Both the position numbers and the translations under genes were made by a program. DNA of 64,000 bases from positions 90,853,880 through 90,917,879 of the forward strand of contig NC_063162.1 in assembly GCF_023159225.1 (NCBI RefSeq), given 5' to 3'. Below the pieces are notes generated by a model. It saw only the letters and a program-made list of their open reading frames with translations, was not told the origin of the DNA and did not search any database. This document shows positions 46,245 to 57,906 of this stretch, in pieces (position 1 is the first letter of the stretch; the number at the start of each line of letters is the position of its first letter). This stretch comes from Perognathus longimembris pacificus. Lineage: Eukaryota; Chordata; Mammalia; Rodentia; Heteromyidae.

Positions 46245-48527
46245 CTTTCCAAATTTATAGCTAGGATTGATAGGCCTTTCTCTCATGTTTGTTATCAACT
46301 GTAGGTGCTTTTCTAAATTTTATAATGTATCATCATCTTGAGGTTTTTCTGCCTTCATCATCATCCCCAGGCCTTTTTGCCTCTACCATGGACAATCCCT
46401 GAGCACAGCAGATACAGTGAAATTCTCACAGGTTGCAAGGGCTGAAGGTAAGGGAATCATGCCAAGTTCTCAGACTTGAAAAAGTGAAGAGAATCAGAGT
46501 AAGTGACATATTCAAGAGGAGGCAGAGGATGGTGAAGAAGGTGACTGAGACATACAACTCAAACACAAAATAGTGAGTCCTAAGCAACAGGCTGAATCTT
46601 AGTGTCTGAAGCTGCTTTGCAAATCTGTATTTACGAAAACACTTGAGTCTTGTCCAAATTTCACTTTGCCTAGCTCCTACAACTTAGTTGTATTTATCTC
46701 TGGTTGAATTCATATCACATTATTGTCACATTTATTATTCTATTTTTCCACTTAAAGCCTCAAGAATTTTCATCAAGTCTTCCCACTTAAGATGTGACTA
46801 TAACATGGCTTTGAGTTTATCTTTATGCATTTTATAGAATTCACTAGGAACATACTATAACTAAAAGAAATAGCCATATGCATTGTAAAACTGAAGTACT
46901 AAGAATTTTTCATTAACTATGTGCTGTACTCTACCTAGTATTTTGTGAAAGAAGAGGAGAACGAAAGCTAAGGATTAGCAAGGATAAGACTCTGAGGTTT
47001 TATATTGCATCAGAACACATTGATCTATCTCCTGTCTGTTTCAAGAGGCTAAGGTACTGCACCTCTAAGATACAACAAGGCCTCCCAGACTCCTGTCACT
47101 ACTTGGTGTTCACATAGACTCTCATGGGTAACTATCCTGCTACACAGAACCTTCTCTGATTCCATATCAACTAACCTGGCACCACATGCACTGAAGATAT
47201 GCTTAAATGTTTCCCAACATTGATTCACACATCTTTGAGGCTTCACAATTCTCATCCAATGATAACCATGGAATGTCTTTAAATACCAAATGAAAGATAG
47301 AAAAAGAATAAATATACATCTGAAAAGAGAACACAAATGGCCACAGAATGTAATTTAAATGCTAACATTCATATGTACTCTAGGTAACCAGAATTCTACT
47401 TATATCTGTCCTCCTTCTCAAGGGCACCTCTGTTAGTATCACTGTTAGTATTACTGCTTGATTAGAAGGAAGAAGTGGGAAAGGGTTTAGTCAAAAGAGG
47501 AATAACATCATCATTTGAGGGTAGAGAGCAGGATTTCCACTTCTTTAGAAACCTTGCAGTGTGAGGATATTGATGACATTTCTCCATCCATACATGTCCT
47601 GGCAATTATTTAATTACTTGCCATTAAATTATAGCATTGTGTAGGATTTCAAGGACACAGTATCCGTTTGTATAAAGCTTATAGGGGAATAGTGCAACCT
47701 AATACAAGACAAAACCTCAAAAGGTGTACCCATGAAAGGAACATGTGGGGCACTCAAATAACAGGAGAATGTCATCTCAAGGAGAGATAAAGAGGGTCAG
47801 AGAAGACTTCCTTGAGGAATTTCTGGGATCCTTTTATTACATGATTGCATCCTTCCTCTGTCTGGCTTCCAAATAAAAGCTATCTGTGAAAATCCACACC
47901 ATACTGTTAGGAAGCTGTGGAGGATCAGTCTGTCCAGTTGAATCAGTAATTGACAGATAGCAGCAATCTATTCAGAAACACAAAATCCTTCCTGCATCCA
48001 ACCACATAGGTTTAAGCTTTGCTGCCTGAGCTCATTTTATTCAGCCCCCTTACTCTCAGATCTTTTCTTTTCCAACAGATAAGGTCCCCTTTTAGATGCA
48101 GCTTTAATGCTTCTGCTTAAGACTCCAAGTTGGCTCTTAAAACTATGTAAGCAAATCATCTTAGAATCTGTAATGCAGGAGCTACTCTCTCCCCATGACT
48201 GAGCATCTACACTGTCTCCTTCTCTTTCTCAGACTGGGGTTGCAGATATAGATGCATTTATCTACCCCTTCTGGGTTTTGGAGGTTCCCTTTTATTCTCA
48301 AATAAATGACACCCCAACCCTAAGTGGAGTATTTCTAGGTTTCTGTGCTTTTACACTCACCATGTAATTGCCTTTGGCCATTGATTCCTTGCCTTCTAGA
48401 CAATCCTAAAGCCCCCAGATCTCCACCATGCATCCCTTTTGCAGGTTAACAATTTAGAAAATATATGGATAAGAGATCTTTTATCAAGGTGGACACCAGG
48501 GGCTCACCACTGTAATCCTAGCTATTT

Positions 48528-48765
48528 AAGATGGTGAGATCTGGGGCTGGGGATATAGCCTAGTGGCAAGAGTGCCTGCCTCGGATACATGAGGCCCTAG
48601 GTTAGATTCCCCAGCACCACATATACAGAAAACGGCCAGAAGCGGCACTGTGGCTCACGTGGCAGAGTGCTAGCCTTGAGCGGGAAGAAGCCAGGGACAG
48701 TGCTCAGGCCCTGAGTCCAAGGCCCAGGACTGGCCAAAAAAAAAAAAAAAAGATGGTGAGATCTG
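48528..48765 (+). mobile_element. IDL-Geo SINE nested in a composite SINE
   Basis: Full-length copy with target repeats AAGATGGTGAGATCTG at 48528-48543 and 48750-48765. It is inserted in the left half of the composite SINE at 48485-49255. Confidence 0.92.
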
Positions 48766-48787
48766 AGGGTCTTAGTTCCCATGAGAT

Positions 48788-49120
48788 TCTTTTTTTTTCT
48801 TTTTTTCCCCATTTATTGTCAAAAGTGTGATACAGAGGGGTTACAGATTCATATGAAAGGCAGTGAGTACATTTCTCCTTCTACTTGTTACCTCCTCCCT
48901 CATTTCCCACTCCTCCTTCCCCTTCCCCCACTCCCCTCAAGAGTTGTGCAATTTGTTTACACCAAATGGTTTCTAAGTGTTGCTTTCTGAATGGTTTGTC
49001 TTTTTGCTCATTGTCTCTCAATTTTGGTATTCTCTCTCCCTTCCCCAGTTCTATTACCCATGTGGGACAATATCCAGGGTACTCGGATGTAGTACAGTGG
49101 TAGTGAGGGTACAGCCACAG
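48788..49120 (-). mobile_element. Truncated L1 3' UTR
   Basis: T-rich start followed by TTATTGTCAAAAGTGTGATAC, AGAGGGGTTACAG, a C-rich tract (48,893-48,938) and further 3' UTR sequence. This is the reverse complement of the L1 3' UTR at 670-969 and extends it. It is inserted within a composite SINE (48485-49255). Confidence 0.75.
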
Positions 49121-49859
49121 GTGATTCTTATCTCCAATTAATCACTCAAAAACCATAAGTGGTCTGTGGTTCAAAGTGGTAGAGCACTAGCCTTGAGGAA
49201 AAATTGTCCAGGGACAGAGCCCTAATCCCAAGTTCAAGCCCCATCACTGACAAAAAAAGATATCATATATGCCAGGAGAATGTGTATAATTGGCAATGTT
49301 CTCAGATTCTGGAATTTTCCGCCAGTCTTCCAGTGTTCAGGCCACATCTCCTGTGATCTTTTGGATGGAGGAGATGACAACATATTTAGGCATAATCCAA
49401 TAACCTGGATTCCTATGACTAACTCATTTGGACCACCCTGGACCACTGGTTGTATAGTACCCTCATCCTCTGGAGAGATGAGTTAGCATGGCTGATGGCA
49501 AAATTCTTGGGAACACAAAGTACTCCTAGAAAAGTCAAATCTAAGGGGAATACTATGGTAGAAAAGCAAGCTTACAAAAGTTGAAGAAATTTAATATTCC
49601 TTGGAAATTTTTTCATAGTATTCATTTCCTTGCTTGCCAGTCAGCTCCCTTAATGAAGATGTTCAAGTGTGATGACTAGTTAGCAGGTCCTCTGTCACCA
49701 CAGCAGCATTACAGAAATTGAAGATCCAATTCTGGAGGCTTATGTGGCTGAATATTCCTTAACACAGTGTTAGAAGTATATAGTTTGTACAAAGGATCAG
49801 GGACATTTACATTCTTCATGTGGTATTTCTTTTTAATTGGTGGGGGTTGGGGGGACAAT

Positions 49860-49979
49860 GCCAAGCACTGTTGGCTCACACCTGTAATCCTGGCTACTCA
49901 GGAGACTAAGATCTGAGGATTGTGGTTTGAAGCCAGTGAGCAGAAAAGTCTGTGAGACTCATCTCCAACTAAACACACC

Positions 49980-50020
<41 letters not shown>

Positions 50021-50118
50021 CTGAACATGAAACTGTGGCTCAAGTATTAGAGAGAAAACCTTGAGCAAAAATGCCCAGGGACCGAATTCAAGCCCTAGAA
50101 CCAGCACCTACAACAAAA
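49860..50118 (+). mobile_element. Composite SINE split by (CA)n
   Basis: GGCTCACACCTGTAATCCTGG, CTACTCAGGAGACTAAG, linker CTCATCTCCAACTAAACAC, a CA array, then ACTGTGGCTCAAGTATTAG. Confidence 0.8.
49974..50019 (+). repeat. (CA)n with CCCA start
   Basis: ACACCCACCCACCC then CA units, placed at the linker of a composite SINE. Confidence 0.95.
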
Positions 50119-52214
50119 AAAGGAATTATAATTATCTAACGTACAAGAGAACAAAGTCCTTGGAATTTTATGCATCAAATGAGGAGGAAAACAGTGATAT
50201 CTCTGAGTGACCACACATTTCTATACTACCCAGCATTCAGTCAGAAGTAACACATCTTAGCTTCTGTCTTCAAAATCAAACACATCTTTGGGAGGCAGAA
50301 GGTCTCTCCGAAGCCCTGATGTCTGACTTTTCATTAATGGTCCTAAGTCAATTTTGACCTCAACAGCTTGTCACCAGATAATCTATCTTCAGGGAGCAAT
50401 GAGAGCTGGGCACTGCACTGACCTCCAAATATTCAAGTTCGGTTCCTGGATATTTACATCACCATTCCTATGTAATCTAGTATGGCTTGTGGGGCAGCAT
50501 CCTTTAGCCCTAGGAATGCTACCTTCTGAAAACCTTGCCCCCCATCTTCATCTTCTTTCTTCCATAACATAAGTTCCAGCAGATGCCACCAAGTATCATG
50601 TGGTTTAAGATTCTCTACATCCTCTAAAGTAAAGCTGATGCTAATAATATTTAGTCCTCCTATTTCTATTATCAATCACAAAAGTCCAGCTCTGCAATTT
50701 ATACATTGGTCTTTGTTTCAGGTCTCTTATTACAGCAGTTTGCAATAAAAACATGGATTCAAAGGGACCTTCTAAACCAACATGTAGGATGCCTGAAACT
50801 GTGGCTTCCTTCTTGAATAGTTTGTTGATTTGTTTATCCTCAATATTACCACCTTCCAGATGGTTCCAGACCTTGAGTTCCATCCATGATTTGTTGAGAG
50901 CTCTCTTTTGCAAATTATGATCCCCTGGTATTCAGTTCTCTAAAAATTCAATCCAAAGGCATAGGATGACAATGGAGCAGTACCTTGGGAGATGTGCCTT
51001 GTAACTTGGACTAAGAGACCAGCTCCATCATTTTTCTGCCAACAATACAAGTCTGCTACAATGAGTTCTTTGTTTCCAACTAGAACATCCAGTTCTACAG
51101 CAGGTCCTGGCCACCCCACAATTTTCCTGCCTTCTTTGTTTTACAGCAGACAGTGAATACCTTACATGATTAGACATAGCTGGCCTTTTAGCTTCCCTTG
51201 CAGGCAAGTACGAAAAACACCCCCTAATTTGGCACTTTTTAAGGTACATTCTGTCAACTCAGTTCTCATAAAGGAAATTTGACCTCTGAAATCTCTGAAA
51301 CCTCTTCACAACACAGTGGTTACTTTTCATTCCATAAAGAATGAATTCCATAAAGAATAAAGTTTTCTACCCAGATCCTTTCTCAACTTAGGACACAGAA
51401 CAATATCTAAAGAAATATACTGAATATATCATCCTCCCTGAATTCAGGAGACATGCTTGTATCTAGGAAAATACTTGTGGTTCTATTTCCAAGAAGATCT
51501 TGGAACTTCATACATGTGTGCATCAGCTGTTTCACTGTGATTCAACTTAACATTGACATATCTTGAATTATCTGTGGATATCTATTTCTCTGACTCCTGA
51601 CCCCTGCTTGAGACCATTGTTGGTGAAGGGCTATAGCAAGACACCTCAAAGCCAGGATAGAAACTCCAGTCACCTGTCCATAATGTTCATGAACAATACT
51701 GAGTCAAACCCACACAGTTATGAATTTGGAGTCCACTACTTATTAGCTAAGAGAACATGAAGGCTTTCAACCTTTTTATAATTAGCTTACCTATAACATG
51801 GCAGCGATTGTGCATAGCTGAGAGGGCTAGAACACTAAGGGACACAATATTTTCGCTATTGTTATTCTTTCAACTCTAGTATAGTGTTGTCATAAAACTG
51901 TGGATGCCTTAAGCCTGAGCTAATAGTGACTAACTGAATAAGAAGCTTTTCTTTTTCTTTCCTTCTTCATTTTTCTTTTTGTTACCCCCCATCTTGCATT
52001 TGTTTAAAATGACTACAAATTACTGCTTGTGAAAGTTAAATAGAAATAAATTTAAAATCAATACTGAGGTTACCTGATCAGGATTATTTCTCATACTTAT
52101 TTACCAACAATGGAAATATTACAGAAATATTTGAAGTGAAGCAAACTTCACAAGATACAAGGATACAACCCTCTGAGCTATGTACTCATAGTACCATATT
52201 ATAGAGAAACTAAC

Positions 52215-52330
52215 TCTAGGCATAACTTCTCCAAGCCTTTTTAGCTATTAAGTAATGGACCCAGAATTCATAATTGTTTGGGTTTGACTCAGCATTCAAA
52301 TCATCACCATGGATAGGAGACTGGACTTTC
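52215..52330 (-). mobile_element. Probable MIR fragment
   Basis: AGCTATTAAGTAATGGACCC, then GTTTGGGTTTGACTC fits a reverse-complement MIR 5' region. Weak. Confidence 0.4.
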
Positions 52331-52526
52331 TACCCTTGCCTTGTGGGATCCAGCTACAATCTTATGATTGTAGTCCTCAGTAGGGGGCAATACACCTATC
52401 CACTGGTATTTCAATATTTATCAGTGTTAAGTGGAAAGGACTACTGATCACACATGTATGAGGTTTCAAGGGCCAAAGATTTGCCTGGAAATGTTAAAGG
52501 ACTGCTTTACTGAGTGGACTGAGAAA

Positions 52527-52580
52527 ACAAAAACAAAAAACAAAAAACAAAAGCCACAAAACAAAACAAAAAAAAGCAAC
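52527..52580 (+). repeat. A-rich (CAAAA)n tract
   Basis: Irregular CAAAA/CAAAAA units. Confidence 0.85.
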
Positions 52581-52734
52581 AACAACAGTCTTTCCTGGTG
52601 CACTCGACTTTTAAAAGAAAACTTTATTTTCCTGAGTTCATATTCTGGTAAGGATTAGAGCTGATCAGGCTTATTTGTAGCTCCCCAATTTTAAGCTGTG
52701 CTCTATGGGCTTCACATCATTCAAGGATCATTTA

Positions 52735-52800
52735 CTCCAAATGATTTATGAGGACCTACTGTGTGCCAGACATTGAAAACAATGCAAACAACAGACCCAG
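52735..52800 (-). mobile_element. Ancient MIR/L2-like fragment
   Basis: TTATGAGGACCTACTGTGTGC, then CAGACATTG is the characteristic end of an ancient mammalian repeat. Too short to separate MIR from L2. Confidence 0.45.
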
Positions 52801-54219
52801 TGTCTCCCCACAGGCAGGTCACTGTGAGGTTGGAGGCGGGGCATGAACAAAGCTCAGAGAGTTAGGCACCCAGTGCTTTGGGAGGGAGCTGTATGCCATA
52901 TGAAGAGACCTCTGCAGGTAATGGGAGCCTTGGGAAGATTCTGAGAAGCAAGTGTGGCAAAAGGTTTAAAATAAAGAGACTTGCATAAGAAACCTATATA
53001 ATAAGGGAGATTTCAAGCTTTCTCCAACTCATGGTTTTGTTTTAAAAGACAGGAGCATATCTGATCAACCATTGTGGGAAAATACATTGCTATTAAGAGA
53101 TATGTGAACAGTTTCACTTTTAATCTAATATCTGCCCCTTATTTACTGTATTATCACCCACTTGCTGAGTTATAACTCTTTTCTACCTAGCCCTACATGA
53201 GAATTTGATTATTTTCAATAGCAAATGAGAAAGCTATCCCAATGCAGTTAGCTTGAAAACCTGAACATATATTTGTGTCTTTGCTTTCTCAGAAAAAGTT
53301 AAACTGTGGGAAAGATTGTGAAATACAATATGAGGAACATGGAGACAGAGTAAAATAACTTTACAGTCATCTTATTGGAACACATAATGGCAGTCTGCCC
53401 TTGGTCAATTCCATTACACACACATACACACACACATACATGTACGCATAAACTTGTATACATGTATGTGGCCTACTTGATTAGAATGTAAGTATCATGA
53501 GAAGAGTATTCTGTCTTGGCTTCTGCTGTGGTCTCTGTGCTTAGAACTGAGCATTGGATTTCTTAGCATCACCTGGCTGCCTGAAATAGTGTCATGTCTT
53601 TAGCTTAGGATATACTGGAAATGCCAAGGCTCCATGTGAGGTCTTTTGCTAGATGTGGCTAATCACTGCAAACTTTTAACAGCCCAAAGAATACCTAATT
53701 AAGTAAAAAAAAATTGTTTGGGGCATGTGTATGATGCATTGTCTCTAGCACTTAGGATCATGATAAGTCCTGCATGGTTGCTGGCCTGATCAGAACATGA
53801 ATCTGTCCTTCTCAATACTTTTGACCAAACTGGTAACTGGCTACTTCATAGCACAGTCTCTTTCTCTCATTTCTTTCCTCTCAGATTCAGAAGTCATATA
53901 CATTGATGACACATAAGAAATCCAGTGTGCTGCAGGGAGACCAAGTTCTACCCCCTGTGTTCCCCATAAAGCCACATGTTTTCTATTCCTTTTTCACTCA
54001 TGTGAGTTGAGAGTATTTGGGAGCTTCCATGGGAGGTATATGGTGATCAAGCCTATGACTCAGAAATCAGTCTTCTCCTCTGGTTTCTCTAGGGGGTAAA
54101 CGAAGTTCCTACAATTACTGTGGGGAGCCCAAGGAATAATCAGGTGAGGCCAGTGTGGCAAGTCCAAGTGTCATCTGACAGGTCATGCTGACTATGTGAC
54201 ATGCAGCAGATTCTCAAAA

Positions 54220-54420
54220 AAAATTGCAAGGCAATGGAATGAGTGCAAATATTGCCTCTTGTCATTCACAAGCTATGTGTGGGTAGGTAAGACATTATAT
54301 CTCCACTGGACTTCAGTTTCCTTGCTTCTAAAACAGCGATTTGAATTCCTATTTTATCACAGAGTTATTGTGAAGATTAAATGAATATGTGTAATTATTT
54401 TAGTCATTGTGGGGTATAGA
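54220..54420 (+). mobile_element. MIR element
   Basis: GACTTCAGTTTCCTTGCTTC, TTATTGTGAAGATTAAATGAA follow the conserved MIR core in plus orientation. Confidence 0.72.
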
Positions 54421-55140
54421 AGGAGAAATAAGAAGCACTATGTACATCTTCAGGTTACAAATCATAAAATTTACTTGAGAATGTTAAAGTTTTGAAGATT
54501 TAAAATCAGATCACTTACTTGAGAAGTTTAGTTTTTAATCATTCAGTTTTTGAATACAACCCACCACAAATTAACAGAAATGTTATTTCTCTATGGATTT
54601 TTTTGTCATAGATAGTATGTATTAGTTTATACAATGTATTTCACATGTAGCTATGGAACTTACAAACAGCCCATAGTTTTTTGGTAACAACACTTGATAT
54701 AATATGCAGAGTTGGTAGAGCAACAGGGACTAGAGTTCTGAGGCCAACAAAGATTGAGCAATACAAATAATATCAAATATATAGCTGTCAGGTATTCTAA
54801 TTAATGTACACAAACTGCAGATTTTATAATAATCACTCATTCATGAGCTTTGTCAATACTCAGTGGCAGAGGATGCCATGTCACTTGCACATTCAAGGTG
54901 ATCTGAGAGCATCTTTTCTTAACAAATCCAAACACAAGAAAGACTGCATCAAAGGCAAATGGTTTACTGTATCTTTAAGAAAAGTGGATGATGTTTCCAT
55001 AGGGTCAGGCCCTAATTGTTAAAGCTTGACATTGTTAGATAACTCATTTTTAAAAATGAATGTTTATACTGATGTATAAATATTTTTAATTATATTTTTC
55101 TGGAAGAAAATTCCATTATTTTCCATTTAAATATAACATA

Positions 55141-55305
55141 GGCTGGGAATGTGGCTTAGTGGTAGAGTGCTTGCCTAGCATGCATGAAGCCCTGGTTTCA
55201 ATTTGTCAGTACCATGTAAACAGAAAAAGCCAGAAGTGGTGTTGTGGCTCAAGTGGTAGAGTGCTAGCCTTAAGCAAAAGAAGCTTAGAGACAGTGCCCT
55301 TATCT
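55141..55305 (+). mobile_element. IDL-Geo SINE (diverged)
   Basis: Starts GGCTGGGAATGTGGCTTAG and carries both halves, with scattered substitutions. The 3' end fades after AGAGACAGTGCCC. Confidence 0.82.
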
Positions 55306-55534
55306 CTTATAAAGAGATACCTATCTTAAAATAAACAGAGAATCATTCTGAAACAGAAAGAGAATCAGTGTATAATATACAAAGATGCGAAGGACTGACA
55401 GGAAGATAGGGAAAATCTCTCATAAGGCAATATATGAACAGGTGCTAGGAGGAAATATAGGTGAAGTCAGCAATAAACCTCAGAAAAGAACATTCCTGGA
55501 ACAGGGAGCAGCATATACAGGACTGTGAGTAGAG

Positions 55535-55740
55535 CATCAGTTATAGTGGTGCATTCCTATAATCCCAAATCAGGAGACTCACACTGTAAGTCCAGCCCAT
55601 TCAAGATACTAGTGAGACTACACCTCATCAAGTAAGCACAGTGTATACTTTAACAAAACAGGCATGGATTTGAGGATCACTGTGTAAGGCTGGCCCAAAG
55701 CAAAAATGCAAGAATCTACCTGAAAAATAATCAAAGCAGA
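55535..55740 (+). mobile_element. Degraded B1-like SINE
   Basis: ATAGTGGTGCATTCCTATAAT, then CCCAAATCAGGAGACTC, with weak B1 character and no clear right half. Confidence 0.45.
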
Positions 55741-55749
55741 AAAGAACTG

Positions 55750-55822
55750 AAAACTTGGTTTATGTGGTAAAGTGGCAGTTTAGCAAGCATGAGGCCCTGG
55801 GTTCAATCCCAGTACTTCATAG
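55750..55822 (+). mobile_element. ID-like monomer
   Basis: Reads CTTGGTTTATGTGGTAAAGTG...GCAAGCATGAGGCCCTGGG, then TTCAATCCCAGTACTTC. It has a clear B box but no Geo half. Confidence 0.6.
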
Positions 55823-56014
55823 ATGTGTTTATATGTATACATATACCCATATATACGTAGGTATAAATACATGTAAACATACATATACATGCATAAATAT
55901 ATGTTCATATAAAGTAAGATTATATCTTTTGAATCCAAGATCTAGAAAGATCTTGGATCAGAGTTACTAGAACATAAGGAGAAAGGAAAGAAAAGGAGGA
56001 AGATAAGAAAATAA

Positions 56015-56130
56015 GGCCAGGAATTGTTGCTGTGGCTCAATGTGGTAGAATGCTAGTCTTGAGCAAAAGAGCTCAGGGACAGCACCCAGACCCTCAGTTC
56101 AAGCCCCTGGCTCAACAAAAGAAAGAAAGA
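56015..56130 (+). mobile_element. Geo-like half of a SINE
   Basis: GTTGCTGTGGCTCAATGTGG, AGAATGCTAGTCTTGAGC, GGGACAGCACCCAGACCCTC and an A/G-rich tail. The left half is missing. Confidence 0.7.
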
Positions 56131-57135
56131 AAATAAGGCCTGAGAGTCTGCAAGGAATAACTTATATGGGATCCGGAAGGCTATTGAAGGAGAGCCTCAA
56201 TTTGAGACAGCCAAAAAGCTATGTAGAGAGCTAAATTGAATATCAGCAGGACAGATGGGATACATAGCTGAAAACTGGCTACTCTAGCTCAGAGAAGCCA
56301 TCTAGTAGGCTTTCAAGATTTGGAGAGAAAGGGCTGTGAAATGTACAGAGACACAAGGACGAACAAAGCCATTGAAGTTTCAGTAAACTACCAAGAGGTT
56401 GATAAGAGTGGGTCTGTAGCAAGCCTAGGAGAAAATTGAACTTTAGTCTTGAATACATGTGGATCATTTTTGTCTTTAGACACACTGATGTTGAAATGGT
56501 AGTTTGCAATGTCCTCTGGAGATCAGACAAGAGGTCAGGCAGGTTTCAGCATCTAAATGGAATTTAATATAAAGACTGGATCAATTTACTTGAGAACTCA
56601 GTATAGTAAAGAGAAATTGAAAGGACTGAAGTCCTGGGCCATTCCTCTTCTTTGGAGGTCATGAAATGAAGAGGAAAGCAACCTCAGAGATGAAGACAGA
56701 TATAAATGAAGAGATTGTTTAAGAAGTGTTTCTGAGGAGGGCATGGTCCACATTGTCAACTCACTGAAGATAGGCCAAACAGGGTAAAGATGAAGAATTG
56801 GGCATTAGATTTGCCAAAAGTGAAGTTATCAAACCAGGACAGAATGAAACTGTGAAGATGGTACAGAAATTCTGACTGCAAAGTTTCAAAGATGATGAGA
56901 AGAACTGGAGATGAATGTGACCAGCTCTGTTCGGGACTTACGTGAAAGGGATAAGGAGAAGTAGATTCTGTGGCATGTATGAATCTTTCTAACTGAAACT
57001 TTAACACGTATACCTGTTATGATTCTAGGGGAATAAAACAATTAATGCTTCTTTTGGGAAGTAGATTTATTTATGTAATTGCTTTTCTTCTTCATTAAAC
57101 ACACATACCAGAGGAAGCTGTTACATATACATTTT

Positions 57136-57295
57136 TCCTTTTTTTTGCCAGTCCTGGAGCATGGACTCAGGGCCTGAGCACTGCCCCTGGCTTCGTTTTG
57201 CTCAGGGCTAGCACTCTACCACTTGAGCCACAGTGCCACTTCTGGCCTTTGCTGTTTATGTGGTACTGAGAAATTGAGCCCAGGGCTTTATGTAA
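57136..57295 (-). mobile_element. IDL-Geo SINE, 5' truncated
   Basis: T-run followed by the reverse complement of the Geo half and most of the ID-like half. The 5' end of the ID half is missing. Confidence 0.82.
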
Positions 57296-57669
57296 CACAT
57301 GCATATTTTTAAGAAAAGAAAAATCTTTCCCTAATCTCTGCTACAGTTCCTTCTCCTGAAGATTGTAAACATTCTTGTGGTCTTCAATTTCACTTAAAAA
57401 TTCATGCTTTAAGACTAATGACAGTGTGTTTCACCTTTCAGGGGTGCTTCTAGGAGACACTGAAATGTTTCTTGATAAAATGACATGAGAGATTTGCTTG
57501 AAAAGACCTTAATTCCAGGAAGGGCATGAGCTGAGTAGAGATGAGAACAGGAGGGAAGAAATTGGTCTTGAGAGTTGATAAGGAAGGAAGCAAGGTGCTG
57601 TGTGTACTCTACCCATTTTACCATTCTCTCTGCTTCTGTTGGTGTTCAAAATATCCATTATGTAGTATT

Positions 57670-57906
57670 AAAAATGAAGAAACATGGGGCTGGGGATATG
57701 GCCTAGTGGCAAGAGTGCTTGCCTCGTATACATGAGGCCCTGGGTTCGATTCCTCAGCACCACATATACAGAAAATGGCCAGAAGTGGCGCTGTGGCTCA
57801 AGTGGCAGAGTGCTAGCCTTGAGCAAAAAGAAGCCAGGGACAGTGCTCAGGCCCTGAGTTCACGGCCTAGGACTGGCCAAAAAAAAAAAAAAAAAATGAA
57901 GAAACA
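57670..57906 (+). mobile_element. Full-length IDL-Geo SINE with target duplication
   Basis: Near-consensus element starting at 57686 (GGGGCTGGGGATATGGCC), with A tail, flanked by AAAAATGAAGAAACA at 57670-57684 and 57892-57906. One of the cleanest copies in the window. Confidence 0.93.

Larger units (their letters stand above)
48485..49255 (+). mobile_element. Composite SINE carrying two later insertions
   Basis: Pieces of one plus-strand SINE: left end 48485-48543, middle 48750-48787 (GATCTGAGGGTCTTAG), right half about 49121-49255 (GATTCTTATCTCCAATTAATC, GGTAGAGCACTAGCCTTGAG). The gaps are filled by an IDL-Geo and an L1 3' end. Confidence 0.82.

Noticed and set aside
45920..46264. 114-codon plus-strand open frame
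   Set aside because: Most of it is the antisense of the IDL-Geo SINE and its poly(T) run.
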